From: an uncultured Prochlorococcus sp.
Lineage (GTDB): Bacteria; Cyanobacteriota; Cyanobacteriia; PCC-6307; Cyanobiaceae
DNA: 64,000 bases
NCBI GenBank assembly: GCA_902590355.1
Contig: CACIWI010000002.1
Span: forward strand, 1-64,000
Direction of reading: 5' to 3'
Both the position numbers and the translations under genes were made by a program. The number at the start of each line of letters is the position of its first letter. The stretch's first letter is position 1. Below are positions 29,896-40,012 of this stretch, one piece after another. A model generated the notes under the pieces. The model saw only the letters and a program-made list of their open reading frames with translations. It ran no database searches and was not told where the DNA came from.

Positions 29896-29968
29896 TGCCA
29901 GGACCCAGATTTGAACTGGGGACACGGCGATTTTCAGTCGCCTGCTCTACCAACTGAGCTATCCCGGC
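29896..29968 (-). tRNA. tRNA-Phe (GAA)
   Basis: A full cloverleaf of 73 bases on the reverse strand with acceptor GCCGGGA pairing TCCTGGC, the D-arm GCTCAGTTGGTAGAGC, and an anticodon loop containing GAA (CTGAAAATC). The T-arm is CCCAG TTCAAAT CTGGG. The 3' CCA is not fully encoded. It is followed by the hairpin at 29866-29890. Confidence 0.96.
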
Positions 29969-30058
29969 TCTAACCTATATACTTTAAATTAAGATGTGTA
30001 GTTTGTGAAACCCTTTTCATTAAAAATTTTATATCTTTATTAAATATTCAAAAAATTA

Positions 30059-31288
30059 TTATTTTGAATTTATCGCTAATAAGGCAGTACCAAAAGAAGT
30101 GCTTCTACTACATGAAACTATTGGTATATTAATAATTTTTTCTCTTATTTTTCTCCACTGAGGGTTTTTTGAACCTCCACCAATAGTAATAACTTTTTTA
30201 GGAAGTGAACCTGTTAGTTCGCCTAGTTTTTCCCATCCTTTCAATTCGATCTTGGCTAGCCCCTCGAATAATGCATGTAAATAAAGTGAGTCACTCACTG
30301 GTCTTGGACCAAGTATAGGCTCTAATTTAGAATTATTAATAGGAAATCTCTCGCCTTTACTATTTAGAGGTAAAAGATTCAAAGAAGTGTTTTTCGATGG
30401 ATTTATTTGTCGACTGAGCTCTTTTATTTCTAAATCAGAGAAGAATTGAGACAATACGCCACAGCCTGCGTTTGATGCCCCTCCACATATCCAATGACCG
30501 CTTACTCTATGGTTTGTAATACCTTGTTTTTTTATTGGTTTATCAATAACTTTTTTAACTACAATAGTTGTTCCTAAAACTGTGAGACCATCTTCTTTAC
30601 CTAAACCTGCAGCTATTACACTTGCATTAGAGTCAGTGGTGCCTGAGATTAATATTAATTTCTTATTCAAGTTAAATCTATCTGCTAAATCAAAATTCAC
30701 TTGTCCAATAATTTTCCCACTTTTTACTATTTGAGGTAAGCATTTTTGCCATGAAGTATTGAGATAACTTTTTGGCCATGATTCTTTTTCTAGATCCCAA
30801 CCAAGTTTGAGATTATTACCTTCTTCTCCGTAAGTCCAATCTTTTAAAAACCAACCAGTTATCCAATCAGATTGATGTCGCAAAAGTATATTTGTCCCAT
30901 ATTTATCTATCAGATTTAATGCTTTAGCAAGGCTACTGTACGGAGTTTGCAGATGATCTTCTCCAGATGCTAGGGATTTAAGAAGGATCTTATGTTCATT
31001 ACATGCTTGGTAATAAGGAATTGCTTCTCCTATCGGTTCTCCTTGTAAATTGGATGGCATTAAAGTTCCTGAGGTGCCGGAGATAGCCAATTTATTAAGG
31101 TTAATTTTTATCTCAATGGGTAAACTAACTAAAAGATTTTCACAAGAATTTATCCAAGAATTTGGATTGTTAAAGCTGAATAAATAAGGTACTGAATTTG
31201 TATATACTAATTTTTTATGAAGATTAATTATTGATATTCTTGCCCCACTGGTTCCAAAATCTAACCCTCCATAAAAATTATCAGGCAT
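30059..31288 (-). CDS. FGGY-family carbohydrate kinase
   Basis: A sugar kinase of 409 residues with the FGGY fold. The N-terminal phosphate loop GGLDFGTSGARISI, the central TTDSNASVIAAGLG and the C-terminal ATP-binding VITIGGGSKNPQWRKI support the family. The sugar (xylulose, ribulose or other) cannot be decided. Several FGGY proteins in cyanobacteria are labelled xylulokinase without proof. It is 13 bases downstream of metK on the same strand. Confidence 0.83.
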   Translation of the reverse strand: MPDNFYGGLDFGTSGARISIINLHKKLVYTNSVPYLFSFNNPNSWINSCENLLVSLPIEIKINLNKLAISGTSGTLMPSNLQGEPIGEAIPYYQACNEHKILLKSLASGEDHLQTPYSSLAKALNLIDKYGTNILLRHQSDWITGWFLKDWTYGEEGNNLKLGWDLEKESWPKSYLNTSWQKCLPQIVKSGKIIGQVNFDLADRFNLNKKLILISGTTDSNASVIAAGLGKEDGLTVLGTTIVVKKVIDKPIKKQGITNHRVSGHWICGGASNAGCGVLSQFFSDLEIKELSRQINPSKNTSLNLLPLNSKGERFPINNSKLEPILGPRPVSDSLYLHALFEGLAKIELKGWEKLGELTGSLPKKVITIGGGSKNPQWRKIREKIINIPIVSCSRSTSFGTALLAINSK

Positions 31289-31301
31289 AGAATAAATATT
31301 T

Positions 31302-32543
31302 TTATAAAAATACTTTGTAAGCCTCCGCTAATTGGGCTGCTTTTTCTTCTACCTTTTCCCAAGGGAGAACAAGATCTCTTCTGCCAAAATGCCCATAGGA
31401 TGCAGTCTTTCTAAAAAATTTGCCACCCATTTTTTGGGGTAGATTTTTTAGATCAAATTCTTTGATAATGGCTGCTGGTCTTAAATCAAAGTACTTATTA
31501 ATAAGCTCAGTCAAATTAGCTTGTGAAATAACGCCAGTATCAAAAGTTTCAACAAGAATGGAAATCGGTTTTGCAACTCCAATTGCATAACTTAATTGTA
31601 CTTCTGCCTTTTTTGCTAATTTTGCCTTAACTATGCTTTTAGCTACATAACGTGCTGCATAAGCAGCTGATCTATCTACTTTTGTGGGATCTTTACCAGA
31701 AAATGCTCCTCCTCCGTGTCTTGCGTAACCCCCATAAGTATCTACTATAATTTTTCTTCCAGTAAGTCCGGCATCACCTTGAGGCCCCCCTACGACGAAT
31801 TTGCCCGTGGGATTTACTAGAAATCTTGTTGTATGAATGTTTGGTTTGATTTCTAAATCTTCAGTGGCAGGAATTACAACATGCTTCCATAAATCTTCTT
31901 TTATTCTTTGACGAATTTCTTCTTCATTTGTTATGCCATCTATCTCAGGATTATGTTGAGTTGAAATTAAAATGGTATTAATCGAGACTGGTACTCCATT
32001 TTTATAATCAATACTTACTTGAGTTTTACCATCAGGGAGTAGATAATTAAGCACGTTTTCGTGCCTTACCTTAGAAAGTTGAATGGCTAATCTATGAGCC
32101 AAGCTAATCGGTAACGGCATTAATTCAGGCGTCTCATCGCATGCATAGCCGAACATTATGCCTTGGTCACCAGCGCCGGTATTGTCTTCCAAATCTTCGT
32201 TAACATCATCTGCGTCATTTACTCCTTGTGAAATGTCTGGTGATTGCTCATCAAGTGCTACTAAAACAGCACAACTATTTGAATCAAAACCACCTGCTTT
32301 ATAGCCTTCATATCCAATTTCTTTAATTACATTTCTAACAAGTTTTACGTAATCGACTTTTGCTTTTGAAGTTATTTCTCCAGTAAGTAAACAAAGACCA
32401 GTATTAACAACAGTTTCGCATGCAACTCTGCTTTCTGGATCTTCAGTCAGTAAAGCATCTAAAACAGCGTCGCTAATTTGATCACATATTTTGTCAGGAT
32501 GACCTTCAGTTACAGATTCAGAAGTGAAAATGAAATCACTCAT
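31302..32543 (-). CDS. metK: S-adenosylmethionine synthetase
   Basis: Makes S-adenosylmethionine from ATP and methionine. It has 413 residues. The N-terminal [20 protein letters not shown], the central [12 protein letters not shown] and the later [16 protein letters not shown] are the diagnostic motifs, including the ATP-binding and metal sites. It is co-directional with the sugar kinase and, further upstream, rpsA. Confidence 0.97.
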   Translation of the reverse strand: MSDFIFTSESVTEGHPDKICDQISDAVLDALLTEDPESRVACETVVNTGLCLLTGEITSKAKVDYVKLVRNVIKEIGYEGYKAGGFDSNSCAVLVALDEQSPDISQGVNDADDVNEDLEDNTGAGDQGIMFGYACDETPELMPLPISLAHRLAIQLSKVRHENVLNYLLPDGKTQVSIDYKNGVPVSINTILISTQHNPEIDGITNEEEIRQRIKEDLWKHVVIPATEDLEIKPNIHTTRFLVNPTGKFVVGGPQGDAGLTGRKIIVDTYGGYARHGGGAFSGKDPTKVDRSAAYAARYVAKSIVKAKLAKKAEVQLSYAIGVAKPISILVETFDTGVISQANLTELINKYFDLRPAAIIKEFDLKNLPQKMGGKFFRKTASYGHFGRRDLVLPWEKVEEKAAQLAEAYKVFL

Positions 32544-32679
32544 TTATAAATAATATTGAAATTAGACAATATCCTAAATTAGACTATCGTTACAAATCAA
32601 TTATTGTAAATTAAATAATACTTGCACAAGGATAAATAGGATTGAGCTTTGATATTAATAAAAAAATGAAGAGGTTACT

Positions 32680-33771
32680 TTATACTGTTTCAGAAGACGC
32701 TGTGGGAATTTCTTCGTTATCATCAGTTTGTTCAAATAGCATTTGTTTGTATTTTGCAGCCATTTCTTCTGCTTTACTAAAAACTTTTTGAGGGTCAGTT
32801 AGCATGTCACCTGGTTCAGGTTCAAGTGCTTTTGTAGATAATGAAATTCGTCCTCTTTCCGAATCAAGGTCAATTATCATAACTTTCATTTGGTCACTCA
32901 CATTTAAAACATTATGAGGAGTCTCAATATGTTCATGACTAATCTCAGAAATGTGCAATAGTCCACTAACTCCACCAATATCAATAAAGGCTCCATAAGG
33001 TTTAATACCTTTTACAGAACCAACAACGACTTCGCCTACCTCAAGTCGGTTCATTTTTTTCTCAACCAAAGCTCTTCTATGACTTAGTACTAATCTATTT
33101 CTCTCTTCATCAACTTCAAGGAATTTTAAAGGTAAATATTCACCTTCCAAGTCATCTTTGATTTTTCGAGCACTTATATGAGAACCTGGGATAAAACCTC
33201 TCAAGCCCTCTACCCTGACGAGAGCACCTCCTCTATTTGTTGCAAAAACTTCAGAATATATAGTGGCATCTTCTTTTTGAAGTTGTCTAACCCTTTCCCA
33301 TGCTCTTTGATATTCAATTCTTCGAATGGAGAGGGCTAATTGGCCATCTTCATTTTCTTCGCTCATTATGAAAAATTCTCTACTTTCTGAAGGTTGTAAA
33401 ACATCATTAAGTCCTTCAACTCTATTTATTGAAACCTCTTGAACAGGCATAAAAGCAGCTGTTTTTGCCCCTATATCTATCATGGCCCCTTTTGGCTCTA
33501 GAGCAAAAACGGTGCCTTTAACTAAATCGCCAGGCTTAAAGTTATAGTCATACTTACCCAAAAGTGATGCAAATTCTTCTTGTGTGAATCCTGCGTTGTC
33601 AAAATCAGTATTTGTTCTGCTAGAGGAAGAGTCTGCTGAAGGTATATCGCTCTTCTCGAATGATAAATCTTCCTCATTTTGAGAGGTTGAATCATTATCT
33701 AACTCAGACGAATTTTTAATTTCTTGATCCTCAGAAAGTTCTTTAATGGTTTGGGAAGAATTTTCGTTCAT
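32680..33771 (-). CDS. rpsA: 30S ribosomal protein S1
   Basis: A 363-residue ribosomal S1 protein with three S1 (OB-fold) repeats, shorter than the six-repeat E. coli protein but typical of cyanobacteria and plastids. The first repeat begins GDLVKGTVFALEPKGAMIDI. The last is VGEVVVGSVKGIKPYGAFID, ending GLLHISEISHEHI. The N-terminal 70 residues are acidic and Ser-rich. S1 binds mRNA and can support initiation when ribosome sites are weak, which fits the poor Shine-Dalgarno sequences in this window. Confidence 0.94.
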   Translation of the reverse strand: MNENSSQTIKELSEDQEIKNSSELDNDSTSQNEEDLSFEKSDIPSADSSSSRTNTDFDNAGFTQEEFASLLGKYDYNFKPGDLVKGTVFALEPKGAMIDIGAKTAAFMPVQEVSINRVEGLNDVLQPSESREFFIMSEENEDGQLALSIRRIEYQRAWERVRQLQKEDATIYSEVFATNRGGALVRVEGLRGFIPGSHISARKIKDDLEGEYLPLKFLEVDEERNRLVLSHRRALVEKKMNRLEVGEVVVGSVKGIKPYGAFIDIGGVSGLLHISEISHEHIETPHNVLNVSDQMKVMIIDLDSERGRISLSTKALEPEPGDMLTDPQKVFSKAEEMAAKYKQMLFEQTDDNEEIPTASSETV

Positions 33772-33880
33772 TTGTTGAATCGCAGACTACCTAAGGTAGT
33801 TAGAAAGGGATGCTACTAGCCTGCAAACCAATAGCAATAAACATTTGTGATATTTATTCTACACTTTAAGATGCTTAATT

Positions 33881-34360
33881 TTATGAAATTGATGCTAATT
33901 GGTTTTTTGAACTTCCCTTTAGAGATTCAAGAGTTGAAATAAAATCTTTTACCCCATTAAATTTTCTGTAAACTGAGGCGTATCTTATATAGGCGACTTC
34001 GTTTTCTTTTCGAAGATTTTTAAGTATTAATTCTCCGATTTGTGAAGATTTAATATCTTTATTAGAGTCTTGAACGATTTGTGATTCAATTCCATCTACG
34101 AAATTAATAATTGCTTCACTACTGAAGTTAGTCTTTTCGCATGCCCTTGATATGCCAGTAAATAATTTTTGTTTATCAAATAATTCTCTGCCACCGTCTT
34201 TCTTTATAACTGAAACTGGCATTGTTTCGACTCTTTCATAAGTTGTAAATCTAAAGCTGCAATTTAAGCACTCTCTTCTTCGTCGAACACTTTTACCACT
34301 ATCAGCAGATCTTGACTCCAAAACTCTGCTATCTGTGTTTTGACAGGTTGGACACTGCAT
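33881..34360 (-). CDS. nrdR: Transcriptional repressor NrdR
   Basis: A zinc-ribbon/ATP-cone regulator of ribonucleotide reductase genes. [17 protein letters not shown] and [15 protein letters not shown] give the four zinc cysteines (CPTC, CLNC), followed by the ATP-cone [16 protein letters not shown]. The 159-residue length is usual. It precedes the rpsA/metK genes on the same strand, with a short palindrome at 34382-34397 in its upstream gap. Confidence 0.95.
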   Translation of the reverse strand: MQCPTCQNTDSRVLESRSADSGKSVRRRRECLNCSFRFTTYERVETMPVSVIKKDGGRELFDKQKLFTGISRACEKTNFSSEAIINFVDGIESQIVQDSNKDIKSSQIGELILKNLRKENEVAYIRYASVYRKFNGVKDFISTLESLKGSSKNQLASIS

Positions 34361-34381
34361 GTGGTGAAATAATGCACTTCA

Positions 34382-34397
34382 ACCCTAATAGTAGGGT
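34382..34397. promoter_or_regulatory. Short inverted repeat upstream of nrdR
   Basis: ACCCTA-ATAG-TAGGGT is a perfect 6-bp inverted repeat with a 4-base spacer, 21 bases upstream of the nrdR start on the reverse strand. It may be an operator or a short mRNA hairpin; it does not match the usual NrdR box, so self-regulation by NrdR is not claimed. Confidence 0.35.
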
Positions 34398-34418
34398 AAT
34401 ATTCTAATTATGAAAAGT

Positions 34419-34450
34419 AAAAAAAAACCTCTTGTTAAAGAGGTCTTTTT
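34419..34450 (-). terminator. Rho-independent terminator of psbB-psbT
   Basis: On the reverse strand, ACCTCTT-TAAC-AAGAGGT forms a 7-bp stem with a 4-base loop directly followed by a T run of about eight. It lies just past the psbT stop and fits termination of the psbB-psbT transcript. Confidence 0.82.
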
Positions 34451-34456
34451 CATGGT

Positions 34457-34555
34457 TCATTTTCTATCGAATTTAGGTGGGTCTCTAAAGGCGACAGCAA
34501 AGAATAGGGTTACAACTGCGAGAGTTAGAATAAGAACGTAAGCGAAAGCTTCCAT
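34457..34555 (-). CDS. psbT: Photosystem II protein T
   Basis: A 32-residue single-helix PSII subunit at the dimer interface. [20 protein letters not shown] followed by RDPPKFDRK is the PsbT pattern. It is 23 bases after psbB, as in other cyanobacteria, and is followed by a strong terminator. Too short for routine gene-size cut-offs. Confidence 0.96.
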   Translation of the reverse strand: MEAFAYVLILTLAVVTLFFAVAFRDPPKFDRK

Positions 34556-34578
34556 AAGATTAAGTAATAAAGTTTAGT

Positions 34579-36102
34579 TTAAACCCTTCCAGGGATTCTT
34601 CTTGTGGTTTCATCACCAAGCTTCTTGAATAAACCAAATTCAACTTGGTCGCCAATCTCAGCATCAATACCAGCAAAGGAATTTCTGTAAAGAGTTCTTG
34701 AAGCGTGCCACCAGTGCCCAAATAAGAATAGCAATCCGAAACATAAATGTGCATATGTAAACCATGCTCTTGGAGAACTTCGGAATACACCGTCAGATTT
34801 ATATGTCTCTCTGTCAAACTTGAATGCTTCTCCAAGTTGAGCCTTTCTTGCTAATCTTTTCACCACTGCAGGATCTGTAAATGTTTGACCATCTAGGTCC
34901 CCTCCATAGATAGTTGCAGTAATGCCAGTTTGCTCAAATGAGTACTTTGCTTCAGCTCTTCTAAATGGGATATCTGCCCTTACATTGCCTTCTTTGTCTT
35001 CAAGAATAACAGGGAAGTTTTCAAAGAAATTAGGAATTCTTCTAACTTCTAATTCGTTACCTTCCTTATCTTGGAAAGCAATGTGACCTTGCCAACCAGT
35101 TGGTAAACCATCACCATTAACAAGAGCTCCAACTCTGAATAGTCCACCTTTAGCTGGACTATTACCTACATAATCATAGAAGGCTAATTTTTCTGGAATC
35201 GATGCATATGCCTCTGATTTAGTCGCACCATCATCAATAGCAGCTTGTACTCTTCTATTAATTTCAGTTTTGAAATAACCTGAATCCCATTGATATCTAG
35301 TAGGACCAAAAAGCTCTATTGGGGTGGTTGCTGAACCGTACCACATTGTTCCGGAAACAACGAAAGAAACAAATAGTACAGCAGCTAAAGCACTAGCAAG
35401 AACTCCTTCAAGACTTCCAAGTTTTAATGCTCTGTAGAGTCTTTCTCCAGGCCTGTTGGTAATGTGGAAAATACCTCCAATAATACCCATAAGTCCTGCT
35501 GCGATGTGATTAGCTACAATACCTCCTGGATTAAAAGGGTTAAATCCTTCAACCCCCCAGGAAGGTGCTACAGGTTCTACATGCCCACTTAAACCATAGG
35601 GATCAGAAACCCAAATCCCCACGTTTGCGCAATGAAAAGCTCCAAAACCAAAACATGTAAGTCCTGCTAGAAGAAGGTGGATTCCGAAAATTCTTGGTAA
35701 ATCAAGAGCAGGCTCACCAGTTCTTGAATCTTCCCATAAATCTAGGTCCCAATATGTCCAGTGCCAAATAGATGCCAACATCAATAGACCACTAAATACT
35801 ATGTGTGCTGCCGCAACCCCTTCGAAACTCCAGAATCCAGGATCAACTCCAGTAGCACCCGTAATATCCCATCCATTCCAACTACTTGTGATACCTAGTC
35901 TTGCCATGAAAGGCATAACGTACATCCCCTGTCTCCACATTGGATTGAGAACAGCATCAGAAGGATCAAAAATGGCTAATTCATAAAGAGCCATAGAACC
36001 GGCCCAGCCGGCTAATAATGCAGTATGCATAAGATGCACAGCAAGTAGTCGACCTGGGTCATTAATAACTACTGTGTGAACTCGATACCAAGGCAATCCC
36101 AT
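34579..36102 (-). CDS. psbB: Photosystem II CP47 chlorophyll apoprotein
   Basis: The 507-residue inner antenna of PSII with six transmembrane helices and many His ligands for chlorophyll. [20 protein letters not shown] is the canonical start. The histidines in the helix regions ([66 protein letters not shown]) and the large lumenal loop E are all in place. First gene of the psbB-psbT unit, divergent from a ferredoxin gene 222 bases away. Confidence 0.98.
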   Translation of the reverse strand: MGLPWYRVHTVVINDPGRLLAVHLMHTALLAGWAGSMALYELAIFDPSDAVLNPMWRQGMYVMPFMARLGITSSWNGWDITGATGVDPGFWSFEGVAAAHIVFSGLLMLASIWHWTYWDLDLWEDSRTGEPALDLPRIFGIHLLLAGLTCFGFGAFHCANVGIWVSDPYGLSGHVEPVAPSWGVEGFNPFNPGGIVANHIAAGLMGIIGGIFHITNRPGERLYRALKLGSLEGVLASALAAVLFVSFVVSGTMWYGSATTPIELFGPTRYQWDSGYFKTEINRRVQAAIDDGATKSEAYASIPEKLAFYDYVGNSPAKGGLFRVGALVNGDGLPTGWQGHIAFQDKEGNELEVRRIPNFFENFPVILEDKEGNVRADIPFRRAEAKYSFEQTGITATIYGGDLDGQTFTDPAVVKRLARKAQLGEAFKFDRETYKSDGVFRSSPRAWFTYAHLCFGLLFLFGHWWHASRTLYRNSFAGIDAEIGDQVEFGLFKKLGDETTRRIPGRV

Positions 36103-36324
36103 CGGTTAATTTCTAGTAACTATGCTGAGTAAACAGCTAAACATCACGATAGTAAGGGTTTTTTAGTCTTTGAGGGATTTTTGTAAATAAATTTATTTTC
36201 TTGCAAAAATTGGGCAAATCCATTGTTAGAACTTAGTTTACAAGAAATTTTTAGCTAAAAACTGTTAATATTTTGGTCACAATTCTCAAAGTAAAACGCC
36301 AAAATAAGAAAAATAACTAAAAAA

Positions 36325-36687
36325 ATGGCAACTATCAGATTTATCCGTGAGGATTTAGAGGTTCAATGTAATCCTGGTGAAAATTTAAGGGAATTGGTAA
36401 TGAAAGAAAATTTACAACTTTATGGTTTAAAAGGTATTTTGGGAAATTGTGGAGGAGCAGGACAATGCAGTACTTGCTTTATTTCAGTTGAAGGTGGAAA
36501 CAAAAATTCTTTGAGTCCTCTTACATCTGTTGAAGAAGAAAAACTAAAAAATAGACCAGAAAATTGGCGTCTTGCATGTCAAACATTGATAAAATCATCT
36601 GCCGTAATTTTAACAAAACCACAATCTCCCCCCTCAAATTTGGAAGAACTAAAAAAAATTAGTGAAAATAAAAAATTACCGCGATAA
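36325..36687 (+). CDS. 2Fe-2S ferredoxin-domain protein
   Basis: A 120-residue [2Fe-2S] ferredoxin-fold protein. The cluster-binding cysteines appear as NCGGAGQCSTCFI (C-x5-C-x2-C) and then the distant RLACQT. It is not the photosynthetic PetF type, which has a CRAGACSTC-like loop, but it is close to other bacterial-type ferredoxins with a basic C-terminal tail. It sits between psbB (divergent) and psbM (same direction), so a role in photosystem assembly or repair is possible but unproven. Confidence 0.85.
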   Translation: MATIRFIREDLEVQCNPGENLRELVMKENLQLYGLKGILGNCGGAGQCSTCFISVEGGNKNSLSPLTSVEEEKLKNRPENWRLACQTLIKSSAVILTKPQSPPSNLEELKKISENKKLPR

Positions 36688-36792
36688 ATTGTTTAAGACT
36701 GTTAATCAGTTTATAAAATTTGTTTATTTTTCCACTTTATTCCAAGTTATACGTCTATAGTCTTAATACTTAAATATAGAACTACCAATTAA

Positions 36793-36945
36793 ATGGAAAC
36801 AACTAACTTTGGATTCGTAGCGAGTCTTTTATTTGTAGGAGTGCCAACAATATTCCTGATTGGTTTATTTATTTCTACACAAGATGGAGAAAAATCAAGC
36901 TTCTACTCTGACTCTAGTAAAGGTAGGCTTGGGCCAAAACGCTAA
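36793..36945 (+). CDS. psbM: Photosystem II reaction center protein M
   Basis: A 50-residue single-helix PSII subunit near the dimer interface. METTNFGFVASLLFVGVPTI matches the PsbM helix. The C-terminal tail (SSFYSDSSKGRLGPKR) is longer than in most species. The gene lies between the ferredoxin and prmC, in the same direction. Confidence 0.9.
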   Translation: METTNFGFVASLLFVGVPTIFLIGLFISTQDGEKSSFYSDSSKGRLGPKR

Positions 36946-36956
36946 TACTTTAATAA

Positions 36957-37826
36957 ATGCTTTGCATTTCTGTAGAAGAATTTTTATTTTGGAAGAAAAA
37001 GCAACTTTCTAAAGGAGGGGATCAACCATCTTTTGCTGTTTTACTTGATTGTATAGGCGGTATATCGTCTAGTGATCTTAACTTGAAAAGTATAAATCCC
37101 AAGGAAGACATATATTTAAAAAATAATTTGGAATTTTTAGAATCTGTTTGGGATGATCATTTACTAAAATCTTGCCCAATTCAGTATCTTTGTGGAATAA
37201 CTTTTTGGAGAGATTTAAAATTAAAAGTTACAAACAAAGTACTCATTCCCAGACCAGAAACTGAACTAATAGTTGATATCGTCTTTAATATATTTCGAAA
37301 GAAATCAGAAAAATTATTTTTTGCTGAATTAGGAACTGGATCAGGTGCAATTAGTATTGCGTTGGCATTGGCTTATCCATTTAGCAAAGGAGTGGCAACT
37401 GACATAGATCAAGACGCATTAGAAATTGCCATTAAAAATTTTACAAATTCTTCTAAACAATCAAATTTGAAATTTTATTGTGGAAATTGGTGGTCCCCTC
37501 TTGAAAGTTTTAAAGGAAAATTAGACCTCGCTATTTCAAACCCGCCATATATTCCCAGAGATACTTATGAAAAATTACCCAAAGAAGTTAAGAATTTCGA
37601 ACCTAAAGTCGCTTTACTAGGTGGCGAAGATGGTTTAAAACATATTAGTGAAATAATACGTAAAGCACCATTATTCTTAAAAGAGAATGGTTGGATAATT
37701 TTAGAGAATCATTTTGATCAAAGTGAAAAAGTAAAACAACTACTTATTAAAAATAAATTTACATCAATAGAAATTGTGAAAGATTTTTCAGGTATTGGTA
37801 GGTTTACCATTGGAAGATATAAATAA
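36957..37826 (+). CDS. prmC: Peptide chain release factor N5-glutamine methyltransferase
   Basis: Methylates the GGQ glutamine of release factors. It has 289 residues. The AdoMet site FAELGTGSGAISIALAL and the catalytic NPPY motif in AISNPPYIPRDTY are visible, with LIPRPETELIVD between the helical N-terminal and catalytic domains. The start overlaps no other gene and lies 11 bases after psbM. Confidence 0.93.
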   Translation: MLCISVEEFLFWKKKQLSKGGDQPSFAVLLDCIGGISSSDLNLKSINPKEDIYLKNNLEFLESVWDDHLLKSCPIQYLCGITFWRDLKLKVTNKVLIPRPETELIVDIVFNIFRKKSEKLFFAELGTGSGAISIALALAYPFSKGVATDIDQDALEIAIKNFTNSSKQSNLKFYCGNWWSPLESFKGKLDLAISNPPYIPRDTYEKLPKEVKNFEPKVALLGGEDGLKHISEIIRKAPLFLKENGWIILENHFDQSEKVKQLLIKNKFTSIEIVKDFSGIGRFTIGRYK

Positions 37827-37850
37827 ATTAATTATAGGTTCTTGATCTAA

Positions 37851-38432
37851 ATGAATTTAGTAGACTGTAAAACTGCTTGGAGAACCCTTAAAAGTGGTTT
37901 ACCTATAATTTTCCCAACGGACACTTTACCTGCAATTGGATGCTTACCAAAATTCTCAAGTATTATTTATGAGTTTAAAAAAAGAGATAAAAACAAACCC
38001 TTAATTCTTATGGGATCAGAACATAAAAATTTAATTGATTATGTTCACGAATCAGCAAAAGAAGATTACGAAAATTTAGCCTCAAAATATTGGCCTGGAG
38101 CTCTGACAATTGTTATTCCTGCTTCAGCAAAGCAGACTGAACATATTACCAGTAATGATCAGACTATTGGGTTGAGAATTCCAAATTCAAATATCGCACA
38201 ATCTCTTTTGAGAGAAACAGGCCCATTGTTAACTTCAAGTGCAAATATTTCAGGTTTTAAAGGATCAATTACAGCTGAAGGTATTGCTCTAGACTTCCCT
38301 TCTATAAAAATTTTGGGCCCCATCCCCTGGGGGAAAAGTAGTGGAAAAGCTAGTACTATTATACTTTGGAAGAACAGTGGAAATTGGAAACTGATTAGAG
38401 AAGGAGAAGTAATAGTTAGGGAATTGTATTAA
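37851..38432 (+). CDS. Threonylcarbamoyl-AMP synthase (Sua5/YrdC family)
   Basis: A 193-residue YrdC/TsaC-like enzyme that makes the threonylcarbamoyl-adenylate used to modify A37 of ANN-reading tRNAs. GLPIIFPTDTLPAIGC, KRDKNKPLILM, WPGALTIVIPA and LLTSSANISG are the family signatures. It lacks the C-terminal Sua5 domain. It shares one base (TAATG) with the small membrane gene that follows. Confidence 0.9.
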   Translation: MNLVDCKTAWRTLKSGLPIIFPTDTLPAIGCLPKFSSIIYEFKKRDKNKPLILMGSEHKNLIDYVHESAKEDYENLASKYWPGALTIVIPASAKQTEHITSNDQTIGLRIPNSNIAQSLLRETGPLLTSSANISGFKGSITAEGIALDFPSIKILGPIPWGKSSGKASTIILWKNSGNWKLIREGEVIVRELY

Positions 38433-38599
38433 TGTTTTTATTATTATTTTTTGTTTTATTAATTCAATTTTTTACTTATTGGATATTTGAACCCCTTGCA
38501 TCTTTTTTAGAGTATGTTCTGGAAATAAGATTTTTTCCTATTGTTGCTCTGATAGGTTTAGTCTTTTTATTTTCAGCAAAGAATATTGAACAGAATTAA
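38432..38599 (+). CDS. Small membrane protein, unknown
   Basis: A 55-residue frame beginning one base inside the stop of the tsaC-like gene. Two hydrophobic segments (about 2-18 and 35-48) are separated by a short charged stretch with EYVLEIRF. No family recognised. The TAATG coupling and the absence of competing frames support translation. tRNA-Thr lies just downstream on the opposite strand. Confidence 0.5.
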   Translation: MFLLLFFVLLIQFFTYWIFEPLASFLEYVLEIRFFPIVALIGLVFLFSAKNIEQN

Positions 38600-38610
38600 A
38601 TCAATCAAAA

Positions 38611-38682
38611 TGCCGGCTAACAGATTTGAACTGATGACCTTCGCTTTACAAAAGCGCTGCTCTACCGCTGAGCTAAGCCGGC
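38611..38682 (-). tRNA. tRNA-Thr (TGT)
   Basis: A 72-base cloverleaf on the reverse strand, acceptor GCCGGCT/AGCCGGC, D-arm GCTCAGCGGTAGAGC, anticodon loop TTTGTAA (anticodon TGT). Two non-standard pairs are visible: G27-A43 at the top of the anticodon stem and T50-T64 in the T-stem. The CCA is not encoded. Confidence 0.93.
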
Positions 38683-38748
38683 AATCTCTTCATCTTACAA
38701 TTAGGGAGGGTCAATTATCTGTATTTTTTTAGCTTTTTTTTAAATTTA

Positions 38749-39084
38749 TTACTTTTTGATATCTTTGTTAGCTTTATCAGTTTTATCAGTTTTTTTGAAT
38801 TTTATCTCTCCTGAAATAGTTCTTTTGATTGGTAAATTGGCAACTAGTGCAGTCATTCTATCCTCAGTCTCCAAACTTACTGCCACCTCCTCAAAATCAA
38901 TTTCAACATATTTAGCAACAACATCAAGGATCTCTTTCCTCATTTTATCTAAAAGATCAGTTGTTAAGGAACTCATATCAACTCTGTCATGAGCAAGTAC
39001 AAGTTGTAATCTTTCTCTAGCTGTATTCGCACTAGACGTTTCTCTGCCTAGTAATTTATTTATAAGATCTCTGAGAGTCATCAT
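38749..39084 (-). CDS. minE: Cell division topological specificity factor MinE
   Basis: A 110-residue MinE (the second ATG of the ATGATG start is the likely first residue). [21 protein letters not shown] and the dimerisation region [13 protein letters not shown] match the family. The lysine-rich C-terminal tail ([15 protein letters not shown]) is extra. Third gene of minC-minD-minE, one base after minD. Confidence 0.95.
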   Translation of the reverse strand: MMTLRDLINKLLGRETSSANTARERLQLVLAHDRVDMSSLTTDLLDKMRKEILDVVAKYVEIDFEEVAVSLETEDRMTALVANLPIKRTISGEIKFKKTDKTDKANKDIKK

Positions 39085-39085
39085 T

Positions 39086-39901
39086 TTAAAAAACCTTTGT
39101 TTGCATTAATCTCATGAATTTATCTTTAAGACTTTTGCCTTCTTTTTTTGGATCGATAATTGGTACATCTTTATTTGTAAGTCTTTGAGAAACATTTAAA
39201 TAACATTTTTTTGCAGGAGATCTACCATCTGAAAGTGTCAGTGGCTCTCCTCTGTTTGTACTTATTATTACCTGTTCATCTTCTAAAACAATCCCTAATA
39301 AAGGCAAAGAAAGGATCCCTTGAACATCTTCGATGGATAACATTTCTTGACTAGCCATCATGTTAGGGCGAACTCTATTGATTACAAGTTGAATAGGCTC
39401 AATATCTGAAGTATTAAGAATCCCTATTACTCTATCCGCATCCCGCACTGCTGATAATTCCGGGTTCGTTACAACAATAGCTTCTTTACAGGCTGCAAGA
39501 GCATTTTTAAAGCCATCTTCTACACCAGCAGGACAATCTACTAAGACAAAATCAAATTTCTCACTAAGTAGCTCACTAATTTTTTTCATATCTTCAGGTT
39601 TCATCCAATCCAACATCCTTGGGTCTCCAGCAGGTAGAAGTGCGAGATTAGGTTCCTTTTTATGTCTAACCAATGCTTGGTCAAGACGACAATTTTTGTC
39701 TAGAACATCTTGAGCGGTGTAAATGATGCGATTTTCTAATCCTAGAAGAAGATCTAAATTTCTTAAGCCAAAATCAGCATCTAATACAGCAGTTGTTGCT
39801 CCGCTATTAGCAAGTGCTATTCCTAGGTTTGCAGTTAAAGTTGTTTTGCCAACTCCTCCTTTACCTGAACAAATTAATATTGTGCGAGTATTCTTCCCCA
39901 C
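39086..39901 (-). CDS. minD: Septum site-determining ATPase MinD
   Basis: A 271-residue membrane-associated ATPase that with MinC and MinE places the division ring at mid-cell. The deviant Walker A is [11 protein letters not shown], and [25 protein letters not shown] and [15 protein letters not shown] match MinD. The C-terminal amphipathic membrane helix ([12 protein letters not shown]) is present. It lies between minC and minE. Confidence 0.97.
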   Translation of the reverse strand: MGKNTRTILICSGKGGVGKTTLTANLGIALANSGATTAVLDADFGLRNLDLLLGLENRIIYTAQDVLDKNCRLDQALVRHKKEPNLALLPAGDPRMLDWMKPEDMKKISELLSEKFDFVLVDCPAGVEDGFKNALAACKEAIVVTNPELSAVRDADRVIGILNTSDIEPIQLVINRVRPNMMASQEMLSIEDVQGILSLPLLGIVLEDEQVIISTNRGEPLTLSDGRSPAKKCYLNVSQRLTNKDVPIIDPKKEGKSLKDKFMRLMQTKVF

Positions 39902-40012
39902 GATTTTTAAGATTTTCCAAATAATAAAGCCACTTGCAGAAAGTTAAATATTTTAAAGATTAAGTAATTCTTAAATTTATCTATCTTGAATTAATTTATT
40001 GCAGATTGTTGA

